Shown in pieces: positions 48,588 through 61,583 of a stretch of 64,000 bases of DNA. This DNA is from Granulosicoccaceae sp. 1_MG-2023. Its GTDB lineage: Bacteria; Pseudomonadota; Gammaproteobacteria; Granulosicoccales; Granulosicoccaceae. The notes beneath the pieces are model-generated. The model made no database searches. It was given only the letters and a program-made list of their open reading frames with translations, and was not told the origin of the DNA. Position numbers and translations under genes: made by a program. The stretch spans positions 94,687-158,686 of the forward strand of contig JAUOPI010000008.1 in assembly GCA_030546905.1 (NCBI GenBank), read 5' to 3'. The stretch's first letter is position 1. The number at the start of each line of letters is the position of its first letter.

Positions 48588-49449
48588 AGACCTCCACGCG
48601 CTGATCAGCACACTCAGCGACGCCCCCACACCGCCGGCAGAGCTCAGCCCTGTCGGCGGTGGCGATACACACCAGGCCTGGCGCCTCACCCTGCGCGGTG
48701 AGGCTTTTTTTCTGAAGGTCAATCAGCACGACAAACTCCCGCTGCTTCGCGCCGAAGCCCACGCCCTGCAAACCCTGCATCAGGCCGACAGCCCGCTGCA
48801 CATCCCCCGACCACTGGCCTGCGGCCGCTGCGGCGCTCTGGCCGGCTTACTGATGGAACAGCTCGATATCAGCAGCCACGGCCCGCACGGCAGCGAAGCC
48901 GGCCGCGCACTGGCGCTCCTGCACCGCAACACGGCCGCTTATTTCGGCTTTACGCAAGACAATTTCATCGGAGGCAACGTGCAAAAGAACACGCCGGAAC
49001 AGGACTGGGTCCGCTTCTTTGCCGCGCACCGGCTGGGCTTTCAACGGGATCTGGCAGCGCACCGCGGCGCACGCCCGGGCACACTGAGAAAAGTCGATAA
49101 GGTGATTGAAAAACTGGGGGATTTCTTCGGCGACTACCGCCCCGCCGCTTCACTGCTGCACGGCGACCTGTGGGCCGGCAACGCCGCCACATTGCGCGAC
49201 GGGCGCGCCACCCTGTTCGACCCGGCCAGCTATTACGGCGACAGGGAAACGGATCTGGCCATGAGCGAGTTATTCGGCGGCTTCAGCGCAGACTTCTACC
49301 ACGCCTACGAGGCCAGCTGGCCACCCGACCCCGGCTACGCACGACGCCGACCGGTGTATCAGCTCTATCACGTGCTGAATCACTTTAATCTGTTCGGCGG
49401 CCACTATCAGCAACAGGCCGACGCCCTGTGTGAACAAGCCCTGGCCTGA
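48568..49449 (+). CDS. Fructosamine kinase family protein
   Basis: The 293-residue protein has the aminoglycoside-phosphotransferase-like kinase fold of fructosamine-3-kinases: VGGGDTHQAWRL, FFLKVNQ with the ATP-binding lysine, YFGFTQDNFIGG, LLHGDLWAGNA with the catalytic aspartate, and LFDPASYYGDRETDLAM. Such kinases phosphorylate sugar-derived adducts on amines and so allow deglycation. The GTG at 48568 is used; it lies within the last codons of the metalloprotease, indicating coupled expression. The gene is convergent with ispB. Confidence 0.9.
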   Translation: MRNATTKDLHALISTLSDAPTPPAELSPVGGGDTHQAWRLTLRGEAFFLKVNQHDKLPLLRAEAHALQTLHQADSPLHIPRPLACGRCGALAGLLMEQLDISSHGPHGSEAGRALALLHRNTAAYFGFTQDNFIGGNVQKNTPEQDWVRFFAAHRLGFQRDLAAHRGARPGTLRKVDKVIEKLGDFFGDYRPAASLLHGDLWAGNAATLRDGRATLFDPASYYGDRETDLAMSELFGGFSADFYHAYEASWPPDPGYARRRPVYQLYHVLNHFNLFGGHYQQQADALCEQALA

Positions 49450-49457
49450 CGCCGGAC

Positions 49458-50426
49458 TTACTTGGTACGCGCGACCGACAAGCGCGCCAGACCTTCCAGC
49501 GCTTCGCGGTATTCCGACGCAGGCAACACAGACAAGGCATCGACCGCCCGCTGCGCTTCGGCTTCGGCAACCTGCTGCGACGCTTCCAGCGCCCCACAGC
49601 CACGCACGGCTGCCAACACCTCATCAAGCTCATCCAGCCCGCCGTTTTCGATCGCACGGCGCACCAGCGCAGCCTGCGCCTGCGTACCGCGCTGCATCGT
49701 CAGAATCAGCGGCAAAGTCGGCTTACCCTCGGCCAGGTCGTCACCAAGGTTTTTACCCATCTCCTCGGCCGACTGAGTGTAATCGAGCACATCGTCGACA
49801 ATCTGAAACGCCGTCCCCAGATGAATGCCGTAATCACACACACCCTGACGTACCGGCGCTTCGCTACCGGCCAGAATTGCGCCCAGATGGGTAGCGGCCT
49901 GAAACAGACGGGCGGTTTTAGCGCGGATCACCTCAAGATAGGCCTCCTGCGTCACATCCGGGTCATTGACGTTCATCAACTGCATCACCTCACCCTGGGC
50001 AATGCGGTTGGTCGCCACCGACAAGACCTCCATGACTTCCATGCTGCCGACCGAGACCATCATCTCAAAGGCCCGCGAGTAGAGAAAATCGCCGACCAGC
50101 ACCGCCGCCTCATTCCCCCACACCGCATTGGCCGTTTCCCGGCCGCGGCGCAGCGCAGAAGCATCGACCACATCGTCGTGCAAAAGCGTCGCGGTGTGTA
50201 TAAACTCCACCACCGCTGCCAGCGTCGGCGCGGCCTCGCCGTCATAGCCGCAGGCCCGTGACGCCAGCATCACCAGCTGCGGGCGCAAGCGTTTGCCGCC
50301 GGCAGAAATAATGTAGTGCGAAAGCTGGTTGATGAGGACAACGTCTGACGCGAGATTAGTCTGAATCACCTTATCGACACGTTCCATGTCGGGGGCAACC
50401 AGCGCCTGAATCCGGGCTATATTCAT
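49458..50426 (-). CDS. ispB: Polyprenyl diphosphate synthase IspB
   Basis: IspB makes the long isoprenoid side chain of ubiquinone. The 322-residue protein has both aspartate-rich motifs (LLHDDVVDAS and FQIVDDVLDYT), GGKRLRPQLV and KTARLFQAATHLGAIL. Chain length (usually C40 or C45) cannot be told from sequence by eye. It is divergent from rplU-rpmA, the standard gammaproteobacterial layout. Confidence 0.95.
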   Translation of the reverse strand: MNIARIQALVAPDMERVDKVIQTNLASDVVLINQLSHYIISAGGKRLRPQLVMLASRACGYDGEAAPTLAAVVEFIHTATLLHDDVVDASALRRGRETANAVWGNEAAVLVGDFLYSRAFEMMVSVGSMEVMEVLSVATNRIAQGEVMQLMNVNDPDVTQEAYLEVIRAKTARLFQAATHLGAILAGSEAPVRQGVCDYGIHLGTAFQIVDDVLDYTQSAEEMGKNLGDDLAEGKPTLPLILTMQRGTQAQAALVRRAIENGGLDELDEVLAAVRGCGALEASQQVAEAEAQRAVDALSVLPASEYREALEGLARLSVARTK

Positions 50427-50520
50427 GAAGAAACCTTATGCGTGGAAGCGCGAATGCTAAAAACCGCCCCCATAGCTGTCAAGCAAGGACTTGTCGCACA
50501 GCAAAAGAGCCGAACAAGGC

Positions 50521-50549
50521 TTGACCGGAACGGATTTGGCGGTTAAACT
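50521..50549 (+). promoter_or_regulatory. Promoter of rplU-rpmA
   Basis: TTGACC (50521-50526) and TAAACT (50544-50549) are separated by 17 bp, leaving a leader of about 75 bases before rplU. Confidence 0.65.
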
Positions 50550-50632
50550 GCCGCGCTTTTTACGAATTCAAGTTTTGCCTTGGCCAAAATTTCAGCGGCC
50601 GGGGCACGAGCAGGATCAACGGAGTTAACCCC

Positions 50633-50947
50633 ATGTACGCGGTCATTAAAACCGGTGGAAAACAGTATCGCGTCGCAGCCGGCGACAAATTGCGGGTCGA
50701 GACACTCAACGCAGCGGAAGGCGACAGCATTGAACTGGATTCAGTTCTGCTGGTTGGCCAAGGCGAAGAAGTAAAGATCGGCACCCCGGTGGTTGAAAAC
50801 GCCACAGTTTCAGCCAAAGTCGTGACTCATGGCCGCGGCGACAAGGTGGATATCGTTAAATTCCGCCGTCGTAAGCACCATCGCAAACAGATGGGCCATC
50901 GTCAAAATTACACGCTGCTCGAAATCACCGGCATCAACGCCGGCTGA
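50633..50947 (+). CDS. rplU: 50S ribosomal protein L21
   Basis: The 104-residue protein matches L21 end to end: [29 protein letters not shown], and the basic [18 protein letters not shown]. It is cotranscribed with rpmA, 33 bp downstream. Confidence 0.98.
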   Translation: MYAVIKTGGKQYRVAAGDKLRVETLNAAEGDSIELDSVLLVGQGEEVKIGTPVVENATVSAKVVTHGRGDKVDIVKFRRRKHHRKQMGHRQNYTLLEITGINAG

Positions 50948-50980
50948 TCCCGACCAACGTACTAGCGAGAGGATTTTTCA

Positions 50981-51238
50981 ATGGCACATAAAAAGGCAGG
51001 CGGCTCCACACGTAACGGTCGCGATTCCGAAAGTAAACGTCTTGGCGTGAAGAAATTCGGCGGCCAGGCAGTGGTTCCGGGCAACATCATCGTGCGTCAG
51101 CGCGGCACCCGCATCCACGCCGGCACTAACGTCGGTTGCGGCAAAGACCACACCCTGTTCGCCAAAGCGGACGGCGTGATCAAGTTCGAGGTCAAAGGCC
51201 CGAAAAACCGCAAATTCGTGAGTGTTGTACCGGCCTGA
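50981..51238 (+). CDS. rpmA: 50S ribosomal protein L27
   Basis: The 85-residue protein begins [20 protein letters not shown] as L27, whose N-terminal tail reaches the peptidyl transferase centre, and contains [26 protein letters not shown] precedes the ATG. A terminator follows before obgE. Confidence 0.98.
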   Translation: MAHKKAGGSTRNGRDSESKRLGVKKFGGQAVVPGNIIVRQRGTRIHAGTNVGCGKDHTLFAKADGVIKFEVKGPKNRKFVSVVPA

Positions 51239-51262
51239 TCAAGAGCCCGCACAAGAACTCGC

Positions 51263-51289
51263 AAAAACCCCGTTCCGACGGGGTTTTTT
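51263..51289 (+). terminator. Rho-independent terminator of rplU-rpmA
   Basis: Five A, the stem CCCCG / CGGGG with loop TTCCGA, and six T lie 25 bp after rpmA. Confidence 0.88.
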
Positions 51290-51305
51290 GTGCTCGATAA
51301 AATAG

Positions 51306-53530
<2,225 letters not shown>

Positions 53531-53568
53531 GCAAGCCGGTCCTGCACCCTAAAGACCGAAAGACCCGC

Positions 53569-53829
53569 TCAGAGCGCGCGGATCTGGGCATTCAGACGAC
53601 TCTTATAACGGGCAGCTTTGTTCTTGTGGATGATGCCTTTACGGGACATCGCATCCAGAACCGGCACTGCCGCTTTGAAGGCTGTCTCAGCCGCTTCTTT
53701 GTTGCCGTCACGAACGGCGTATACAACTTTCTTAACGCTGGTACGCATCATGGAGCGCTGAGCCGCGTTTTGCTTGCGGTTTTTCTCAGCCTGGCGAGCG
53801 CGCTTTTTGGCTTGTGCAGAGTTAGCCAC
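53569..53829 (-). CDS. rpsT: 30S ribosomal protein S20
   Basis: The 86-residue basic protein ([20 protein letters not shown] start, [26 protein letters not shown]) is S20. It starts with GTG at 53829, with GGGGAAA upstream; longer frames to 54105 overlap the divergent murJ and were rejected. E. coli rpsT also uses a non-AUG start (UUG), which matters for its autoregulation, so the weak start here may serve the same purpose. Confidence 0.96.
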   Translation of the reverse strand: MANSAQAKKRARQAEKNRKQNAAQRSMMRTSVKKVVYAVRDGNKEAAETAFKAAVPVLDAMSRKGIIHKNKAARYKSRLNAQIRAL

Positions 53830-53998
53830 AGTGTTTCCCCTGAAAAATTCGTGTAGAGAATTCGTAAAAAGCAGGCGATTATCGTCACTCGCCCCCCTGA
53901 TGTCAATCATCAATAGGCCAATGAGCGGCGAAACAATGCTAGACTTGCGCGCTTTGCCAAACTGCAGCATCGCAAACCGTGTCAGGAAAGCGAGAATC

Positions 53999-55600
53999 AT
54001 GAGCCAATCCCCCTCTTCCGACTCCCGGGCCATGCCGCCGGAAACGCCGCCCGGACTCCTGCGCTCGGGTGCCATCGTCAGCGCCTTCACGCTGCTGTCG
54101 CGCATTCTGGGTTTTGTCCGCGATCAGGTCTTCGGCATTGTCTTCGGCTCGGGCATCTATACCGATGCCTTTCTGGCCGCCTTCAAGATTCCCAATTTCA
54201 TGCGTCGTCTGTTTGCCGAGGGCGCCTTCGCCCAGGCCTTTGTGCCAGTCTTTACCGAATACAAGGAGACGCGCAGCAAAGCCGAGCTTGAAGATCTGAC
54301 CGCGCATGTGTCGGGCACACTCGGCGGCGTGCTGTTACTGGTAACCTGCATCGGCATGCTGGCCGCGCCCTTGCTGATTCTGCTGTTTGCACCGGGTTTT
54401 ACCGACAATCTGCGTTTTGATCTGGCCAGCGGGATGCTGCAGATCACCTTCCCCTATTTGTTTTTCGTGTCGCTGGTCGCTTTTGCCGGCAGCGTCCTGA
54501 ACAGCTTCGGCCTGTTTGCGATTCCGGCCGCCACGCCGGCCATTCTCAATATCTGCATGATCGCCGCCGCCCTGTTGCTGGCCCCGCATATGGACATTCC
54601 CATCGAAGCCATGGCCTGGGGTGTGTTTTTCGCCGGCCTGGCGCAGCTGCTGTTCCAACTGCCGTACCTGAAACGGCTCGGTCTACTGCGCCGGCCGCGC
54701 TGGGGCTGGCGTCATCCGGGCGTGAAAAAGGTCTTCAAACTGATGCTGCCGGGCATCTTCGGCTCCTCCGTGGCACAGATAAACCTGTTGCTGGACACCG
54801 TGATCGCCTCGTTTCTGGCCACCGGCACCTTAGGTTGGTTGTATTTCGCAGACCGCCTGCTGGAGTTTCCGCTGGGCCTGTTCGGTATCGCCATTGCCAC
54901 CGTCATACTGCCGCGCCTGTCAGCCGAACACGCCCGGCAAAGTACCGAACACTTCCGCCAAACACTCGATTGGGCCATCCGTCTGGCCATCACCATCGCA
55001 CTGCCGGCGGCGCTGGGCCTGATGCTGCTGGCACGGCCGATTATCAGCACTCTGTTTGAGTACGGCGCTTTTACCGCACATGACGCACAGATGAGCACCG
55101 TGGCGCTGGCCGCCTACGCGCTGGGCTTACCGGCCTTTATCCTGATCAAGATACTGGCGCCGGGCTATTTCGCCCGCCAGGACACCAAAACCCCGGTCCG
55201 CATCGGCGTGATCGCCATGGTCAGCAATATGGTTTACAACCTGATTCTGGTGATCCCCATGGTCATGCTCGGCTTTGCCACGCCGCATCTGGGCCTGGCC
55301 ATCGCCACCGTAATGTCCGGCTGGCAGCAGGTGTTTATGCTCTACCGCGGCCTGCAGCGTGATGACGTCTACAGAATCAGCGCCGCAAACCTGCGCTGGC
55401 TGCGCCGCTGCCTGCTACCGCTGCTGGCCATGGGAGCGGTGATCGTCTGGCTGACCCCGGCCGGCGCCGGCTGGTCGGCCATGGGCGCACTCACCCGCGC
55501 CACCAGCTTGTGCGGTATCATTCTCAGCGCTTTATTTGTCTATGCCGGCGGCCTGTTTCTCAGCGGTGCCCGGCCGGCTGATCTGCGCGCAACGCATTAA
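53999..55600 (+). CDS. murJ: Lipid II flippase MurJ
   Basis: MurJ moves lipid II across the inner membrane for peptidoglycan synthesis. The 533-residue protein has about 14 membrane segments of the MATE/MVF type and the family phrases [36 protein letters not shown] with FVPVF, and [14 protein letters not shown]. The ATG at 53999 has AGGAAAG upstream; an in-frame extension to 53774 overlaps rpsT and was rejected. It is divergent from rpsT and followed 14 bp later by ribF. Confidence 0.96.
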   Translation: MSQSPSSDSRAMPPETPPGLLRSGAIVSAFTLLSRILGFVRDQVFGIVFGSGIYTDAFLAAFKIPNFMRRLFAEGAFAQAFVPVFTEYKETRSKAELEDLTAHVSGTLGGVLLLVTCIGMLAAPLLILLFAPGFTDNLRFDLASGMLQITFPYLFFVSLVAFAGSVLNSFGLFAIPAATPAILNICMIAAALLLAPHMDIPIEAMAWGVFFAGLAQLLFQLPYLKRLGLLRRPRWGWRHPGVKKVFKLMLPGIFGSSVAQINLLLDTVIASFLATGTLGWLYFADRLLEFPLGLFGIAIATVILPRLSAEHARQSTEHFRQTLDWAIRLAITIALPAALGLMLLARPIISTLFEYGAFTAHDAQMSTVALAAYALGLPAFILIKILAPGYFARQDTKTPVRIGVIAMVSNMVYNLILVIPMVMLGFATPHLGLAIATVMSGWQQVFMLYRGLQRDDVYRISAANLRWLRRCLLPLLAMGAVIVWLTPAGAGWSAMGALTRATSLCGIILSALFVYAGGLFLSGARPADLRATH

Positions 55601-55614
55601 CCTCAGGCTTTTAC

Positions 55615-56562
55615 ATGGAACTCATCCGCGCTCTGCATAACCTGCGCCCCGAACACCGTGGCTGCGTCGCCACCATCGGCAATTTCGACGGCGTGCATCT
55701 GGGCCACCAGACGCTGATACGACGGCTGCGTGAAGAAGCCGCCGCCCGTGAGCTGCCGGCCTGCGTGATCAGCTTTGATCCGCTGCCGCACGAATATTTC
55801 GCCCGCGGGCAGGATTTTCAGGCCCGCCTGACCTATTTCCGCGAGAAATACCACGCCATCGCTGCCCTCGGCCCGGAGCGCTTTCTGTTGCTGCGCTTCG
55901 ATCAACAGCTGGCCAGTATGAGTCCGGCGGACTTTATCCGCACCATCCTGGTCGAGGGGCTGGGCGTGCGCCACCTGATCGTCGGCGACGATTTCCGCTT
56001 CGGTAAAAAACGCGCCGGCGATTACGCCACTCTCAGCGACGCCGGTGAACATTACGGCTTTTCCGTAGCCCCCACCGACACGGTCTGCGTGGACAATATC
56101 CGCGTCTCCAGCACGCGCGTGCGTGAACACCTGCATGCCGGTGATTTTGCCGGCGCGGCGCGCTTGCTGGGCCGCCCTTTTGCCATCGAAGGACGGGTGA
56201 TCTACGGCAAGCAGCTCGGCCGCGAGCTTGGCTATCCGACCGCCAATATCCAAATGAAACGGCACAAAACCCCGGTCCACGGGATTTTTGTTGTGGAAGT
56301 GGAAACCGCCGACGGCCAGCATCATTACGGCATGGCCAATCTGGGCGAACGCCCTTCGGTCGACAGCGACGGCCGCACCCTGCTGGAAGTGCACCTGTTT
56401 GATTTCCGCGGCAATCTGTACGGCCAGCACCTGAAAACGGTGTTTCTGCACAAGCTGCGCGGCGAACAGGCCTTTGCCTCGCTGGCCGAGCTGAAAGCCG
56501 CGATTGCCCGCGACGAACAGAACGCCCGCCAGTGGCTGGCCGCCCGACCGGCGTCACACTGA
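55615..56562 (+). CDS. ribF: Bifunctional riboflavin kinase/FAD synthetase RibF
   Basis: The 315-residue protein has an N-terminal FMN adenylyltransferase domain (IGNFDGVHLGHQTLI and LIVGDDFRFGKKRAGD) and a C-terminal flavokinase domain (GRELGYPTANI, GIFVVEVETADG, NLGERPSVDSDG and FDFRGNLYGQ). It converts riboflavin to FMN and FAD. The order murJ-ribF-ileS-lspA is conserved across Gammaproteobacteria. Confidence 0.96.
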   Translation: MELIRALHNLRPEHRGCVATIGNFDGVHLGHQTLIRRLREEAAARELPACVISFDPLPHEYFARGQDFQARLTYFREKYHAIAALGPERFLLLRFDQQLASMSPADFIRTILVEGLGVRHLIVGDDFRFGKKRAGDYATLSDAGEHYGFSVAPTDTVCVDNIRVSSTRVREHLHAGDFAGAARLLGRPFAIEGRVIYGKQLGRELGYPTANIQMKRHKTPVHGIFVVEVETADGQHHYGMANLGERPSVDSDGRTLLEVHLFDFRGNLYGQHLKTVFLHKLRGEQAFASLAELKAAIARDEQNARQWLAARPASH

Positions 56563-56697
56563 TGGCCCGCAGTTAAGTAACAGAGTTCGCCAAGTTGCGC
56601 CCGTTTACGCTAAAGTAGCGGGTTTACGATCAATTTGTCCGAGAATGGCTGCCGGTACGAGTCCGGCTGAGTCTTTCTCCATCTCAGGAAGCGCCCC

Positions 56698-59523
56698 GTG
56701 AGCCAATACAAAGATACGCTGAATCTTCCGAAGACAGATTTCCCGATGCGCGGGAATCTCGCCCAACGCGAGCCGCAGATGCTCAAAGCATGGGAAGAAA
56801 AAGGCATTTATCAGGCAATTCGCGAACACTCCGCCGGCCGGCCGAAATTCATCCTGCACGATGGCCCGCCCTACGCAAACGGCGATATCCACATCGGCCA
56901 TGCCGTCAACAAAGTCATCAAGGACGTGATCGTCAAAGCCCGTCAGCTTGAAGGCTATGACGCGCCCTATATTCCGGGCTGGGACTGCCACGGTCTGCCG
57001 ATCGAAAACAAAGTCGAGTCCAAAACCGGCAAGCCGGGCATCAAAATCGACGAAGCAAGCTTCCGCGCGAAATGCCGTGAGTACGCGACCACGCAGATCA
57101 ACGGTCAGCGCGAAGACTTCAAACGCCTCGGTGTGTTCGGCGACTGGGATAACCCCTACCTGACGATGAACTTCAGCAATGAAGCCAACATCATCCGCAC
57201 GCTGGGGCGCATTGTGGAACGCGGCCATGTGTATCAGGGCGTCAAACCGGTTTTCTGGAGCTGGGGCGCGCACTCGGCCCTGGCCGAGGCGGAAGTTGAG
57301 TATCAGGACAAAACCTCCAACGCCGTCGACGTGAAATTCCGCGCCGCCGACGAAGCGGCAATTCTGGCCATCTTCAATACTGACGCCGGTGAAGGCCCTG
57401 TTTCCTTCGTGATCTGGACCACCACACCCTGGACCATTCCGGCCAACCTCGGTGTCGCCCTGCACCCCGAACTGGACTATGCGCTGGTCGCCTGCGACGC
57501 CGGCTACGGCCCCGAACGTCTGGTGCTGGCCGCCGATATGGTCGACAGCGTGATGGCCCGCTACGGCATCACGGACTACAGCGTGCTGGCCACCGCCACC
57601 GGCAGCGCCTTCGAAAAACAGCAGGCCCGTCACCCGCTGTACGAACGCGACTCCCTGCTGGTCAACGCCGATTACGTCACCACCGAATCCGGTACCGGGC
57701 TGGTTCACACCGCCCCTGACCACGGTGTTGATGACTTCTACACCGGCGCCAAATACGACCTTGGCCTGCTTAACGCCGTGGACGACAACGGCGTCTACCG
57801 CGACAACGTGGAGCTGTTCGCCGGACAGCACGTCATGAAAGCCGAAGACGGCATCATCGACCTGCTGAAAGAAAAACAGGCGCTGCTCAAACACGAGAAA
57901 TACCAGCACAGCTATCCCTATTGCTGGCGCACCAAAACCCCGGTCATCTACCGCACCACGCCGCAGTGGTTTATCAGCATGGATGACAAAGGGCTGCGCA
58001 AGCAGGCTCTGGAAGAAATCGGCAAGGTCCGCTGGACACCGGCCTGGGGACAGGCACGCATCGAAGGCATGATCGCCAACCGGCCTGACTGGTGTATCTC
58101 ACGCCAGCGCTACTGGGGCGTGCCGATCACCTTCTTTATCCACAAAGAAACCGGTGAGCTGCATCCGCGCAACGCCGAGCTGATCGAGCAGGTTGCGCAA
58201 CGGGTGGAAAAAGCCGGTATTCAGGCCTGGTTTGATCTGCAGGCCGAAGAACTGATCGGCGAGGACGCCGCCGAGTATCAGAAAACCACCGACGTGCTGG
58301 ATGTGTGGTTTGACTCCGGCTCCACCTGGGCGCATGTGCTCGAGCAGCGCGAAGGCCTGACCTACCCTGCCGATCTGTATCTGGAAGGCTCGGATCAGCA
58401 TCGCGGCTGGTTCCACTCCTCACTGCTGACCAGCACTGCGGTTAACGGCTGCGCGCCCTACCGCCAGGTGCTCACGCACGGCTTCACCGTCGACCAGCAG
58501 GGCCGCAAGATGTCCAAATCGCTGGGCAATGTGATCGCCCCGCAAAAAGTGATGAAAACACTCGGTGCCGACATCATCCGCCTGTGGGTGGCGGCGACCG
58601 ATTACCGCGGCGAGATGACGGTCTCCGACGAGATCCTCAAGCGCATGTCCGACAGCTACCGGCGCATCCGCAACACCGCGCGTTTTCTGCTGGCCAATAT
58701 GCACGGCTTCGACCCGGCCCGCGATCTGGTGGCCAATGCCGATATGCTGGCCCTCGACCAATGGGCCGTGGCGCGCGCGCATGCCCTGCAGGCCGAGATC
58801 CGTCAGGCCTATCTGGACTACAACTTCCACCTGATCTACCAGCGCGTACACAACTTCTGCGCAGTCGATCTGGGCGGCTACTATCTGGATATAGTCAAAG
58901 ACCGTCAGTACACCACGCAAACCGACAGTCTGGCCCGACGCTCCGCGCAGACCGCCATGTTCCACATTTGCGAAGCCATGGTGCGCTGGATCACGCCGAT
59001 TCTGTCCTTCACGGCCGAAGAGATCTGGCAGCACATGCCGGGCGAGCGCGGCGAGTCTGTGTTCTTTGAAACCTGGTACGAAAACCTCAGCCCGCTGGCC
59101 GACGACGCCCTGCTCAGCGATGCCGAGTGGCAAACCGTGGTCGATACCCGCATCAGCGTCAGCAAGCAGCTCGAAGCGCTGCGTAAAGCCGGCGATATCG
59201 GCTCCTCGCTGGATGCCGAAGTGGTGATCTATGCCGACGAAAAACTGCACGACATCCTCAGCCGTATCGGTGACGAGCTGCGCTTTGTCATGATCACCTC
59301 GGCCGCCGAAGTCGCGCCGCTCAGCGACAAGCCCGCCGATGCGGTCGCCGGCGATCTGGAAGGCTTTGAGCTGTGGATTGCCGCGCACAAATCCGGCTAC
59401 GCCAAATGCAGCCGCTGCTGGCACCACCGTGCCGACGTCGGCGCCGATCCGGCCCACCCCGAACTGTGCGGCCGCTGCGTGGAAAACGTTGCCGGACAGG
59501 GCGAGCCACGGGCGATTGCCTGA
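56698..59523 (+). CDS. ileS: Isoleucyl-tRNA synthetase IleS
   Basis: IleS charges tRNA-Ile. The 941-residue protein (P. aeruginosa about 943) has the HIGH motif in [11 protein letters not shown], an editing domain (about 200-400, [15 protein letters not shown]), the KMSKS motif in [10 protein letters not shown], the anticodon-binding domain and a C-terminal zinc finger with CSRCW and CGRCVENV. It starts with GTG at 56698 after AGGAAGCG, giving the conserved N-terminus [12 protein letters not shown]. Confidence 0.97.
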   Translation: MSQYKDTLNLPKTDFPMRGNLAQREPQMLKAWEEKGIYQAIREHSAGRPKFILHDGPPYANGDIHIGHAVNKVIKDVIVKARQLEGYDAPYIPGWDCHGLPIENKVESKTGKPGIKIDEASFRAKCREYATTQINGQREDFKRLGVFGDWDNPYLTMNFSNEANIIRTLGRIVERGHVYQGVKPVFWSWGAHSALAEAEVEYQDKTSNAVDVKFRAADEAAILAIFNTDAGEGPVSFVIWTTTPWTIPANLGVALHPELDYALVACDAGYGPERLVLAADMVDSVMARYGITDYSVLATATGSAFEKQQARHPLYERDSLLVNADYVTTESGTGLVHTAPDHGVDDFYTGAKYDLGLLNAVDDNGVYRDNVELFAGQHVMKAEDGIIDLLKEKQALLKHEKYQHSYPYCWRTKTPVIYRTTPQWFISMDDKGLRKQALEEIGKVRWTPAWGQARIEGMIANRPDWCISRQRYWGVPITFFIHKETGELHPRNAELIEQVAQRVEKAGIQAWFDLQAEELIGEDAAEYQKTTDVLDVWFDSGSTWAHVLEQREGLTYPADLYLEGSDQHRGWFHSSLLTSTAVNGCAPYRQVLTHGFTVDQQGRKMSKSLGNVIAPQKVMKTLGADIIRLWVAATDYRGEMTVSDEILKRMSDSYRRIRNTARFLLANMHGFDPARDLVANADMLALDQWAVARAHALQAEIRQAYLDYNFHLIYQRVHNFCAVDLGGYYLDIVKDRQYTTQTDSLARRSAQTAMFHICEAMVRWITPILSFTAEEIWQHMPGERGESVFFETWYENLSPLADDALLSDAEWQTVVDTRISVSKQLEALRKAGDIGSSLDAEVVIYADEKLHDILSRIGDELRFVMITSAAEVAPLSDKPADAVAGDLEGFELWIAAHKSGYAKCSRCWHHRADVGADPAHPELCGRCVENVAGQGEPRAIA

Positions 59524-59536
59524 GGGAGTTCAGCTC

Positions 59537-60022
59537 ATGTGGATGCGCTTTCTGCCGGCCCTGCTGGCGCTGGCACTCGATCAGCTCACCAAGCAACTGG
59601 CCCTGGCCAATATTGAGCTGCACGAGCGTGTGGCCGTGATGCCCTCGTTTAATCTGACGCTGCGTTATAACGAAGGCGCCGCCTTCAGCTTCCTCAGCGA
59701 CGCCGGCGGCTGGCAGCGCTGGTTTTTTACCGGTCTGGCGCTGCTGGTCAGTGTGTTTCTGGTGATCTGGATCCGTCGTCAGCCGGCCTCGGAGAAATGG
59801 TCCACGCTGGCGCTGTCACTGGTCCTCGGCGGCGCGGTCGGCAATCTGATTGACCGCCTGATCTACGGCCACGTGATCGACTTTATCGAGTGGTATTACG
59901 ACCGCTTCTACTGGCCGGCGTTTAATATTGCCGATTCGGCCATCTGCGTGGGCGCTGTGCTGCTTTTGCTGCTGTCGTTTCTGCACAAGGAACAGGACGA
60001 GACCCGCGGGGAACACTCATGA
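59537..60022 (+). CDS. lspA: Lipoprotein signal peptidase LspA
   Basis: LspA cleaves signal peptides of prolipoproteins after lipidation. The 161-residue protein has four membrane segments, RYNEGAAFSFL, GGAVGNLIDR and catalytic aspartates D115 (HVIDF) and D133 (FNIADSAI). The ATG at 59537 (GGGAG upstream) was chosen; an ATG two codons later is an alternative. It overlaps fkpB by 4 bp. Several lipoproteins in this window would be its substrates. Confidence 0.95.
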   Translation: MWMRFLPALLALALDQLTKQLALANIELHERVAVMPSFNLTLRYNEGAAFSFLSDAGGWQRWFFTGLALLVSVFLVIWIRRQPASEKWSTLALSLVLGGAVGNLIDRLIYGHVIDFIEWYYDRFYWPAFNIADSAICVGAVLLLLLSFLHKEQDETRGEHS

Positions 60023-60486
60023 GCGCTGGCCCGACTGCGCACAGCCGCAGCGAAGCGATCGCCGCCGGCAGCCGCATCACCACGCACTACCGCCTGTCAC
60101 TGACCGACGGTACCGTGGTCGATGCCACAGAAGCCGACGCACCACTGGCATTCACCCTCGGCGACGGCACCTTCCCCGAAGGCGTGGAGCCCCTGTTTCT
60201 GGGCCTGCGTGCCGGGCAAAGCGCCAACACCACGGTCAGCCCGGCCCAGGGCTGGGGCCAGCCGGACCCGAACAATATCCAGTATCTGGACCGCAGCGCA
60301 TTTGACGATCACGCCAGCCTGCGCCCGGGTCAGACCATCGAATTCCGCTTACCCAACGACGACGCCCTGCCGGGCACGGTGCTCGACATCAGCCGCGAAC
60401 GGGTACGCGTTGATTTCAATCCGCCACTGGCGGGGCAGCACGTTCAGATCGACGTCACCATCGTGGCCGTCGACGCCCCTGCCTGA
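60019..60486 (+). CDS. fkpB: FKBP-type peptidyl-prolyl isomerase FkpB (SlpA)
   Basis: The 155-residue protein is an SlyD/SlpA-type FKBP with ITTHYRLSLTDGTVVDATEA, PLAFTLGDGTFPEGVEPLFLGL and VDFNPPLAGQHVQIDVTI, and an inserted flap domain between them. It lacks the metal-binding histidine-rich tail of SlyD. The ATGA overlap with lspA and 18-bp gap to ispH are typical of this operon. Confidence 0.93.
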   Translation: MSAGPTAHSRSEAIAAGSRITTHYRLSLTDGTVVDATEADAPLAFTLGDGTFPEGVEPLFLGLRAGQSANTTVSPAQGWGQPDPNNIQYLDRSAFDDHASLRPGQTIEFRLPNDDALPGTVLDISRERVRVDFNPPLAGQHVQIDVTIVAVDAPA

Positions 60487-60504
60487 GTCACGGGATACTG
60501 CTTT

Positions 60505-61467
60505 ATGACTTTGCAAATCGCTCTCGCTAATCCGCGCGGTTTCTGCGCCGGTGTTGACCGCGCTATCGAAATCGTCGACCGCGCACTCGACCTGTTCGGC
60601 GCACCGATTTACGTCCGCCACGAGGTTGTCCACAACAAATACGTGGTCGACGGCCTGCGCGACAAAGGCGCGATCTTTATCGAAGAAGTCCACGAGGCGC
60701 CGGACGACAGCACACTGATCTTCAGCGCGCACGGCGTATCCCGCGAGGTTGAAGAAGAAGCCCAGCGCCGCGGCCTGCGGATTTTTGATGCCACCTGCCC
60801 GCTGGTGACCAAAGTCCATCTGGAAGTGGTGCGCTACTCCCAGCGCGGCCAGGAAGTCATTCTGATCGGCCACGCCGGCCATCCCGAGGTGGTCGGCACC
60901 ATGGGCCGTTATGACACCAGCCACGGCGGTCGGATTATTCTGGTGGAAAAACCCCAGGACGTGGCCGGCATCGAGGTCCGCGACCCGTCCAAACTGGCCT
61001 TCGTCTCACAGACCACGCTGTCGGTGGACGACACCGCCGAGGTCATCGCCGCCCTGCGCCAGCGTTTCCCGGCCATCAGCGCGCCGCGCAAGGACGATAT
61101 CTGCTACGCCACCCAGAACCGTCAGGACGCCGTCAAACAGCTGTGTCGCAATGTGGACCTGCTGCTGGTCGTCGGCGCGCCCAACAGCTCCAATTCCAAC
61201 CGCCTGCAGGAACTGGGCATTCGCGGCGGCGTGCAGTCACATCTGATCGCCCGTGCCGGTGATATTGATCCGGCCTGGTTAGAAGGCGTCAAGCGCGTCG
61301 GCCTGACCGCCGGTGCATCCGCGCCGGAAGTGCTGGTCAACGAAGTAATCGAACACCTCAAGGAACTCAGCGGCGGTGACGCTGAAATAGAAGAGGCTTC
61401 CGGTACCCGCGAAACCATCTCTTTTGCCATCCCGCGGGAGCTGCGGCGTATGGATAAACCGGTCTGA
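60505..61467 (+). CDS. ispH: 4-hydroxy-3-methylbut-2-enyl diphosphate reductase IspH
   Basis: IspH is the last enzyme of the MEP isoprenoid pathway and gives IPP and DMAPP. The 320-residue protein has the three cluster cysteines C14 ([12 protein letters not shown]), C98 ([12 protein letters not shown]) and C201 ([10 protein letters not shown]), plus SAHGVSREV and [11 protein letters not shown]. It closes the ileS-lspA-fkpB-ispH group. Confidence 0.97.
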   Translation: MTLQIALANPRGFCAGVDRAIEIVDRALDLFGAPIYVRHEVVHNKYVVDGLRDKGAIFIEEVHEAPDDSTLIFSAHGVSREVEEEAQRRGLRIFDATCPLVTKVHLEVVRYSQRGQEVILIGHAGHPEVVGTMGRYDTSHGGRIILVEKPQDVAGIEVRDPSKLAFVSQTTLSVDDTAEVIAALRQRFPAISAPRKDDICYATQNRQDAVKQLCRNVDLLLVVGAPNSSNSNRLQELGIRGGVQSHLIARAGDIDPAWLEGVKRVGLTAGASAPEVLVNEVIEHLKELSGGDAEIEEASGTRETISFAIPRELRRMDKPV

Positions 61468-61583
61468 CACACATTCTGCGGTAAACCTTTTGCCGCAATT
61501 GCCGACACCCCCTGATAGCGACAACAAATTTTGCACGTTTTTTGCGGAATATTAGCGTCAAATATTGATCTATCAGGGCTCCT

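Noticed and set aside
53774..53998. Upstream in-frame extension of murJ (75 residues)
   Set aside because: It overlaps rpsT on the other strand, has no similarity to MurJ, and a good ribosome site precedes the ATG at 53999.
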